A program made the position numbers and the translations under genes. A DNA stretch of 10,837 nucleotides. Origin: Gammaproteobacteria bacterium (GTDB lineage Bacteria > Pseudomonadota > Gammaproteobacteria > Steroidobacterales > Steroidobacteraceae). Where the stretch lies: contig JAQGOD010000415.1 in assembly GCA_028293775.1 (NCBI GenBank), forward strand, positions 1-10,837. Direction: 5' to 3'. The notes under the pieces were generated by a model. The model was not told the origin of the DNA. It worked only from the letters and a program-made list of their open reading frames with translations, and did no database searches. Below are positions 7,054 through 10,837 of this stretch, one piece after another. Numbering within the stretch: position 1 is the first letter of the stretch; each line of letters begins with the position of its first letter.

Positions 7054-7722
7054 CTATCGGGATGCCAGCTCTCCGGTGCGCCATCGCCGCGTGAATTCAT
7101 GGCGATCCGTCTCGGTTTCCAGCTCGGTTGCCACTTGCCGGACCAGTTCCTCCACGCTGAGCGCGTGCGAGGCAGCGGTCTTCACCAAGTGCTTGGCGAT
7201 CGGACCGATGTACCCGGCCAATAGCCGTTCGATGCGCAGCACCTCGGCGGAATCCAAGGGTGGGCTCGCGGCGGGCGGCGCAGTGAAGCGTGCCTCCACC
7301 GGAGTAACGTGCGCTTCCACCGGCGCCAGCTGTGCCTTTAAGTAAGCGCACAGACGCGCATAGTGCGGCTCCCGCGGCGGCGGGAAGGCGTCCATCCAGT
7401 GCTGCGCGCTCAAGAAATACTCGAGGCTTTTGGACGGCAGCACATTTTCGATGCGAAACGGCAAGATGTTCACCTGCTTGTGAACAGCCCGTTCCACCTC
7501 GCGGCGCACCTGCGGTGAATCGTTGCTGCTGGCGGAGAAGACCAGAACCATCGTGCGCGACTTGGAAATCGCATCGATAATCTCAGCGGCCCAATCCGCC
7601 GAGGGCGCGATGTCGCGAGGCGCGATCCAGCAATTGATGCCCTGCGCTTCGACCCGCGTGACCAGTTCCATGGCGCAACCGTAATCGGGCTGCGAATAGC
7701 TGACAAAAATCTCGCGTTCCAT
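7054..7722 (-). CDS. TIR-domain protein with GPIAK-type C-terminal domain
   Basis: This is a 222-residue soluble protein. The TIR domain covers about residues 3-113: REIFVSYSQPD (box 1), CWIAPRDIAP around the BB loop (31-40), MVLVFSASSNDSPQVRRE (58-75) and a closing ALPHA/WMDAF segment (109-113). E75 is in the position of the catalytic glutamate of TIR NADases; the W at E-4 is Q here, as in many bacterial TIR_2 proteins. A Pro/Ala linker (132-157) contains a duplicated PVEA heptad. The C-terminal part (about 160-215) has YIGPIAKHLVKTAA followed by an acidic helix. I recall this short domain as a tail of bacterial signalling proteins such as Ser/Thr kinases. The ATG at 7722 has GGGGA 9 nt upstream and starts 4 nt after the sensor stop, so the two are co-translated. 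NADase activity is inferred, not shown. Confidence 0.88.
   Translation of the reverse strand: MEREIFVSYSQPDYGCAMELVTRVEAQGINCWIAPRDIAPSADWAAEIIDAISKSRTMVLVFSASSNDSPQVRREVERAVHKQVNILPFRIENVLPSKSLEYFLSAQHWMDAFPPPREPHYARLCAYLKAQLAPVEAHVTPVEARFTAPPAASPPLDSAEVLRIERLLAGYIGPIAKHLVKTAASHALSVEELVRQVATELETETDRHEFTRRWRTGELASR
7282..7323. repeat. 21-bp imperfect tandem duplication in the TIR linker
   Basis: Bases 7282-7302 and 7303-7323 align at 16 of 21 positions and share CCACCGG at the end. In the TIR protein they encode two PVEA-containing heptads (about residues 134-147) in the Pro-rich linker between the two domains. The in-frame 21-bp unit suggests replication slippage that lengthened the linker. 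Confidence 0.55.
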
Positions 7723-7726
7723 GCTC

Positions 7727-8596
7727 TTAGTTCCCCAACAGGCGCATCGCCTTCTCAAGGCTCTTGCGCATTCGATCGAAAGAATGCGTGACCGACATGA
7801 TTTCCGTGGCGCCTCGTTGCGGAAAATGCTCTGCCGACATGTCGCCGCGGCTCACCCGATCCGCAACCAGCGCGATTTTTCGCACCGGGCGCACCACCAG
7901 CTGATAGAGGACCACATTCACCACCAGAAAGACGGCGCCAAAAACCACAATCAGCAAAACCATGAAAGCACGAAACTCCTTCTGGGCGTTCGCCCTTGCG
8001 CTGTCGAAGGGCACGGACACCACTTGCGCGGCCACAATTTCATTGGCCTGCCAGCCAAAGCCATTGTCGCCGCCGTAACGCGCGATCAGGCTGCGCGGCG
8101 CCGCTGAGGCCGTGCTGTGGCAGACGAGGCATTCTGCTTTGGCGCGGATCGGGCGCGCCAAATACAAAGACTTACCAATGGGCGTATCACGTTCGCCGAT
8201 CACTTGTTGCGTGTTCGCATCGTTGCGGAATCGCTGAATGATGTCGCTTTCCCAATCTGCCGCCCGATCGCGCGGATTGGTCGGGTTGAGCGTCGCCTCC
8301 TTATACGAGTACTCGGGGTGGCGCTCGTGAAAGCTCAGGAAATTCTGGGTGGCCGCATAAGAAGGCACACTCTGCGGCGGGAATTCCTCCTGCATCCGCG
8401 CCGAGATCAGCGGCAAAATCTCTTTGGCGGTGTAAATGCGCACCGCGGCCGCGCTGTCCATCATCAAGCCTGCTTCGGCCAACACTTCACGCTGCGCGTT
8501 GGTTTGCAGCATATTCCAGCAGACGTAGCCCGCGAGCAGCGCCGCGATCAAGAAAACCGCGCCGAGCGCCGCATTGATGCGAAACAACAAACTCAT
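7727..8596 (-). CDS. Membrane c-heme sensor: DUF3365 (Tll0287-like) plus HAMP
   Basis: This 289-residue protein looks like a sensor lacking an output domain. TM1 spans about residues 7-27. The periplasmic region (about 30-208) is DUF3365/Tll0287-like and includes PTNPRDRAADWE and one c-type heme site, CLVCH (156-160). TM2 spans about 209-234 (FMVLLIVVFGAVFLVVNVVLY). A HAMP segment follows (RPVRKIALVADRVSRGDM), and the protein ends at residue 289 after the second HAMP helix with no kinase, cyclase or methyl-accepting domain. The heme would need cytochrome c maturation in the periplasm. I chose ATG 8596 because CCAGG lies 6 nt upstream. An ATG at 8617 would add 7 polar residues and has poor ribosome-site spacing. 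A TACAAT box (8651-8656) in the 77-bp upstream gap could be a -10. The TIR gene follows after 4 nt. Confidence 0.88.
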   Translation of the reverse strand: MSLLFRINAALGAVFLIAALLAGYVCWNMLQTNAQREVLAEAGLMMDSAAAVRIYTAKEILPLISARMQEEFPPQSVPSYAATQNFLSFHERHPEYSYKEATLNPTNPRDRAADWESDIIQRFRNDANTQQVIGERDTPIGKSLYLARPIRAKAECLVCHSTASAAPRSLIARYGGDNGFGWQANEIVAAQVVSVPFDSARANAQKEFRAFMVLLIVVFGAVFLVVNVVLYQLVVRPVRKIALVADRVSRGDMSAEHFPQRGATEIMSVTHSFDRMRKSLEKAMRLLGN

Positions 8597-8673
8597 GATA
8601 TACCTGGCATTTGCCATGCCTTATTGTGCTTTTTAAACGATTGGCCGCGCATTGTACACGCTCGCGCAGTGGC

Positions 8674-9609
8674 TCATGCGCGGATGCCCCAGCGGAAGGG
8701 ATCTTCGGCGTCGAGGTGCAGCAAATTCTCGCCGGTCACATACGCCGTACCGGTAATCACGGGCACGATTTCGCCCTTGCTGCGATCGTGCCAGCGATAG
8801 GTCGCTTCAAACGTGCTGCCGATCAAGCTCTCCTGTACCCACACATCGCCTTCGAGAAGCTTGCCATCGGCGGCAAGGCAGGACAGTTTGGCGCTCGTTC
8901 CCGTGCCGCAGGGAGAACGGTCATAGGCCTTACCCGGGCACAGCACGAAATTTCGGCTCTGAGCGCCTGGCAGAACCGAAGGCCCGAAGAGCTCGACGTG
9001 ATCGACGAGCGGATGGCCCTGGGCGTTGAGCGCCTCGCGCACGCGCCAGGAATAATCCGTGAGCGATTCGACGTGCTCGAGGTCGAGGGTTCGATCGTGA
9101 TGGGATATTAAGAAGAACCAGTTGCCTCCCCAGGCGATATCGCCTGCCACGGCGCCGATTCCCGGAACGTTTACGATCACTTGGCGCTCCGAACGATAAC
9201 TGACGACATTGGCCACACTGATGCGGCCGTCCGGCTTGAGTTCAACGTCGACCGCGCCGACGGGGGTATCCAGTTTGACGGCGCCGGGACGTAGACGGCC
9301 GGCGAATTTCAGCGAAGCGATCAAGCCGATAGTGCCGTGCCCGCACATTCCTAAATAACCGACGTTATTGAAATAGATCACACCGAACTCGCAGTCGGCC
9401 CGATAGGGCTTAAGGAGCAGCGCGCCTACCAAGGGATCCGAGCCGCGCGGCTCGTTCACGATGGCGCAGCGATAGTCATCGAAGCGTTCACGAAAACGCT
9501 GCACGCGTTCCGCGATCGGACCATCGCCTAAATCGGGCCCTCCCTCGAGCACCAGGCGGGTGGGCTCGCCGCCCGTGTGTGAATCTATCACTCGAATCGG
9601 GGGCATCAT
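8674..9609 (-). CDS. lhpA: 4-hydroxyproline 2-epimerase (proline racemase family)
   Basis: This 311-residue, cofactor-independent epimerase interconverts trans-4-hydroxy-L-proline and cis-4-hydroxy-D-proline, the first step of hydroxyproline catabolism. The two catalytic cysteines are present: C89 in GMCGHGTIG and C234 in DRSPCGTGTSAK. Both being Cys separates it from the Thr-containing trans-3-hydroxyproline dehydratases of the same fold. Other family marks are the N-terminal DSHTGGEPTR (9-18), YFNNVGYLGMCGH (79-91) and D230. The length is typical. The ATG at 9609 overlaps the upstream DHDPS-family stop (ATGA); a second in-frame ATG follows immediately at 9606. No Shine-Dalgarno is evident, so translation probably depends on coupling. 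Proline racemase activity is the main alternative, but the divergent dehydrogenase context favours hydroxyproline. Confidence 0.92.
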   Translation of the reverse strand: MMPPIRVIDSHTGGEPTRLVLEGGPDLGDGPIAERVQRFRERFDDYRCAIVNEPRGSDPLVGALLLKPYRADCEFGVIYFNNVGYLGMCGHGTIGLIASLKFAGRLRPGAVKLDTPVGAVDVELKPDGRISVANVVSYRSERQVIVNVPGIGAVAGDIAWGGNWFFLISHHDRTLDLEHVESLTDYSWRVREALNAQGHPLVDHVELFGPSVLPGAQSRNFVLCPGKAYDRSPCGTGTSAKLSCLAADGKLLEGDVWVQESLIGSTFEATYRWHDRSKGEIVPVITGTAYVTGENLLHLDAEDPFRWGIRA

Positions 9610-10508
9610 GAAGGCCGCGTGTCGCGAGCCTGCTCGATCATGGCGACCACGGCCGCCCGCCGCTCGCCCGAGAGCGGCAGCCGCGGCGGTCGCACGCGCT
9701 CGGAACCTCGGCCCATGATCTGTTCGGCCAACTTGATCGACTGCACCAGATCGTGCTCGGCATCCAAGTGCAGAAGCGGCATGAACCAGCGATAGATGCG
9801 GCGCGCTCGCTCAAGATCACCGCTGCGCAACGCCTCGTACAACCTTAGCGACTCGGCGGGGATGGAATTTGTTAGGCCCGACACCCAACCCTGGGCCCCC
9901 AGCACCAACGCCTCGAAGGCCACATCATCGAGTCCCGCGAACAGGACGAAACGATCGCCGAAAGCATTGATCAGATCCGTGAAGCGCCGCGAATCCGGTG
10001 CCGACTCCTTGATCGCGACGATGTTCGGCACATCCGCAAGGCGACTGAGCGTGGCGATGTCGATATTCACGCGGTAAGAAGGCGGGTTGTTGTACAACAT
10101 GATGGGCAGCCCGGTTGCGGCCGCCACGGAACGGAAATGGTGCTCGAGCTCTGCAGGCGTGGGCACGTAGACCATGGCAGGCAGGACCATCAAGCCAGCG
10201 GCGCCCAAGCGCTCCGCATCGCGCGCAAAATTCGCCGCCGTCGCGGTCGTGAATTCCGAGACGCCGGCGATGACCGGCACATCGCCCGCCACCTCCACGG
10301 CGGCCTTGAGCACGGCGCGCTTCTCATCGGCGCTGAGCGAGTTTCCTTCGCCCACCGTTCCCATGAGGACCAGGCCGTGCACGCCGTCTTTCAACAAGCC
10401 TTTTTGAACTCGCTGAGTGGCAGGCAAATCAACTTGGCCTGCCGCATCGAATTGAGTCGTCGCGGCGGGAAATACACCGGACCAAGCACAAGGCAGGGGA
10501 TGAGACAT
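9606..10508 (-). CDS. DHDPS/NAL-family enzyme, probable pyrroline-4-hydroxy-2-carboxylate deaminase
   Basis: This is a 300-residue class I aldolase of the dihydrodipicolinate synthase superfamily. Visible active-site elements are GTVGE (50-54, the GTTGE loop), Y139 in MLYNNP and the Schiff-base lysine K167 in IVAIKES. DHDPS itself is normally isolated or near lysine genes. Here the gene overlaps the hydroxyproline epimerase by 4 nt and diverges from a D-amino-acid dehydrogenase. The likely role is therefore deamination of the pyrroline formed from cis-4-hydroxy-D-proline, giving 2-oxoglutarate semialdehyde. The sequence is not close to the pseudomonad enzyme as I remember it, so substrate assignment rests on context. 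The ATG at 10508 is chosen because the family begins a few residues before WSGVFPA. An in-frame ATG at 10721 would add 71 residues antisense to the divergent gene. No clear Shine-Dalgarno precedes 10508. Confidence 0.87.
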   Translation of the reverse strand: MSHPLPCAWSGVFPAATTQFDAAGQVDLPATQRVQKGLLKDGVHGLVLMGTVGEGNSLSADEKRAVLKAAVEVAGDVPVIAGVSEFTTATAANFARDAERLGAAGLMVLPAMVYVPTPAELEHHFRSVAAATGLPIMLYNNPPSYRVNIDIATLSRLADVPNIVAIKESAPDSRRFTDLINAFGDRFVLFAGLDDVAFEALVLGAQGWVSGLTNSIPAESLRLYEALRSGDLERARRIYRWFMPLLHLDAEHDLVQSIKLAEQIMGRGSERVRPPRLPLSGERRAAVVAMIEQARDTRPS

Positions 10509-10544
10509 GGGATTGAGGCCAATGGGTTGCTTGCAGGATCGCAG

Positions 10545-10556
10545 ATCGTATACGGT
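10545..10556. promoter_or_regulatory. GTATAC-centred palindrome in the divergent promoter
   Basis: ATCGTATACGGT is an inverted repeat with one mismatch around a perfect 8-bp core, CGTATACG (10547-10554). It occupies the 54-bp gap between two divergent hydroxyproline genes (10509-10562), 7 nt before the rightward ATG. GntR-family (FCD type) regulators often bind GTATAC-like centres, and such regulators are common near hydroxyproline genes. No regulator gene is visible in the window. The operator role is inferred. Confidence 0.45.
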
Positions 10557-10562
10557 GGGGCG

Positions 10563-10837
10563 ATGACCCAGCAAGACACGATCGCGGTGATTGGTGCCGG
10601 CGCGATCGGTGCGGCCGCCGCCTTCGCGCTGGCCCGAGAGGGCCGACAGGTCTTGCTGCTCGATAGCGCGGAGCCGGGGATCGCGGGCGCGAGCTTCGGC
10701 AACGCCGGCCATATCGCCCAAGAATCGGTGCAGCCGCTGCCCTCCCCTGGGCTGTTGTTTGGATTTTATCGTGAACTGTTCCGGTTCGGCGGCGCGCTGG
10801 ACCTGCCGCCGCGCCAGGTGCTGCGCATGTCGCCCTG
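10563..10837 (+). CDS. FAD-dependent D-hydroxyproline/D-amino-acid dehydrogenase (5' end only)
   Basis: The first 91 codons of a DAO-family flavoprotein, running off the right edge of the window. Beginning at ATG 10563, the protein has the dinucleotide-binding motif GAGAIG (residues 11-16) and acidic D34 at the end of the second strand. Next is ASFGNAGHIAQESVQPL (43-59), a block typical of D-amino-acid dehydrogenase (DadA-like) enzymes and of the FAD oxidoreductases in hydroxyproline clusters. A GGTGG-type ribosome site lies 4 nt before the ATG. Divergent pairing with the epimerase and DHDPS-family genes suggests it oxidises cis-4-hydroxy-D-proline to the pyrroline carboxylate, feeding electrons to the respiratory chain. 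Most of the catalytic domain lies outside the window, so substrate choice within the family is inferred from context. Confidence 0.87.
   Translation, partial: MTQQDTIAVIGAGAIGAAAAFALAREGRQVLLLDSAEPGIAGASFGNAGHIAQESVQPLPSPGLLFGFYRELFRFGGALDLPPRQVLRMSP

Noticed and set aside
8605..8616. TGGCA-TT-TGCCA inverted repeat near the sensor gene start
   Set aside because: The 2-nt centre cannot form a stable RNA loop, and the element spans the ribosome site and an alternative start, so coincidence with coding and initiation signals is likely.
10509..10721. 71-residue N-terminal extension of the DHDPS-family protein
   Set aside because: It is antisense to the start of the divergent flavoprotein, whose GAGAIG and SFGNAGH motifs are clear, and DHDPS-family proteins begin close to the ATG at 10508.
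1..10837. tRNA, rRNA, CRISPR, insertion sequence or prophage signatures
   Set aside because: Reading both strands by eye I found no repeat-spacer array, transposase-like frame, terminal inverted repeats with target duplication, or tRNA cloverleaf. Nearly all bases are accounted for by the protein genes.

Overview
The window is a gene-dense stretch of high-GC bacterial chromosome. It has 12 protein genes, two of them cut by the window edges, and no gap without a gene longer than about 125 bp. The gene set points to a beta- or gammaproteobacterium, with Betaproteobacteria slightly favoured: a type IV pilus retraction ATPase of the PilU class, a type 2 orotidine-5'-phosphate decarboxylase, a hydroxyproline catabolic divergon and a membrane-bound DUF3365 c-heme sensor. 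I see no rRNA, tRNA, CRISPR array, insertion sequence or convincing intrinsic terminator. The genus cannot be read from the sequence.

Layout, left to right. (1) The 3' end of pyrF on the + strand runs tail-to-tail into a minus-strand pair: a short-chain dehydrogenase and an exported metal-dependent amidohydrolase. (2) A tightly packed minus-strand block is transcribed in the order Xre/MbcA-type antitoxin, RES-domain toxin, low-specificity threonine-aldolase-like PLP enzyme, L-2-hydroxyglutarate-oxidase-like flavoprotein. The genes overlap, and start codons sit directly on upstream stop codons. A good sigma70-like promoter (TTGCCA-17-TAGAAT) flanked by an inverted repeat lies just before the antitoxin. 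(3) Upstream on the same strand are pilU and then a two-gene unit: a membrane c-heme sensor (DUF3365 plus HAMP) and a TIR-domain protein whose ATG is 4 nt after the sensor's stop. (4) At the right end is a hydroxyproline module. A DHDPS-family enzyme and 4-hydroxyproline epimerase run leftward with overlapping stop and start, and a D-hydroxyproline/D-amino-acid dehydrogenase runs rightward off the window. A 54-bp spacer with a GTATAC-centred palindrome separates the two arms.

How the genes fit together. In the hydroxyproline unit the epimerase converts trans-4-L-hydroxyproline to cis-4-D-hydroxyproline, the flavoprotein oxidises it, and the DHDPS-family enzyme probably acts on the pyrroline product. 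The RES toxin and TIR protein belong to two unrelated families that consume NAD+, and they lie about 1.7 kb apart on either side of pilU. The most unusual unit is the sensor/TIR pair: the sensor ends after its HAMP domain with no output domain, and the next gene encodes a soluble TIR protein that could serve as the missing output. A second notable point is that the toxin-antitoxin promoter appears to read into two metabolic enzyme genes.
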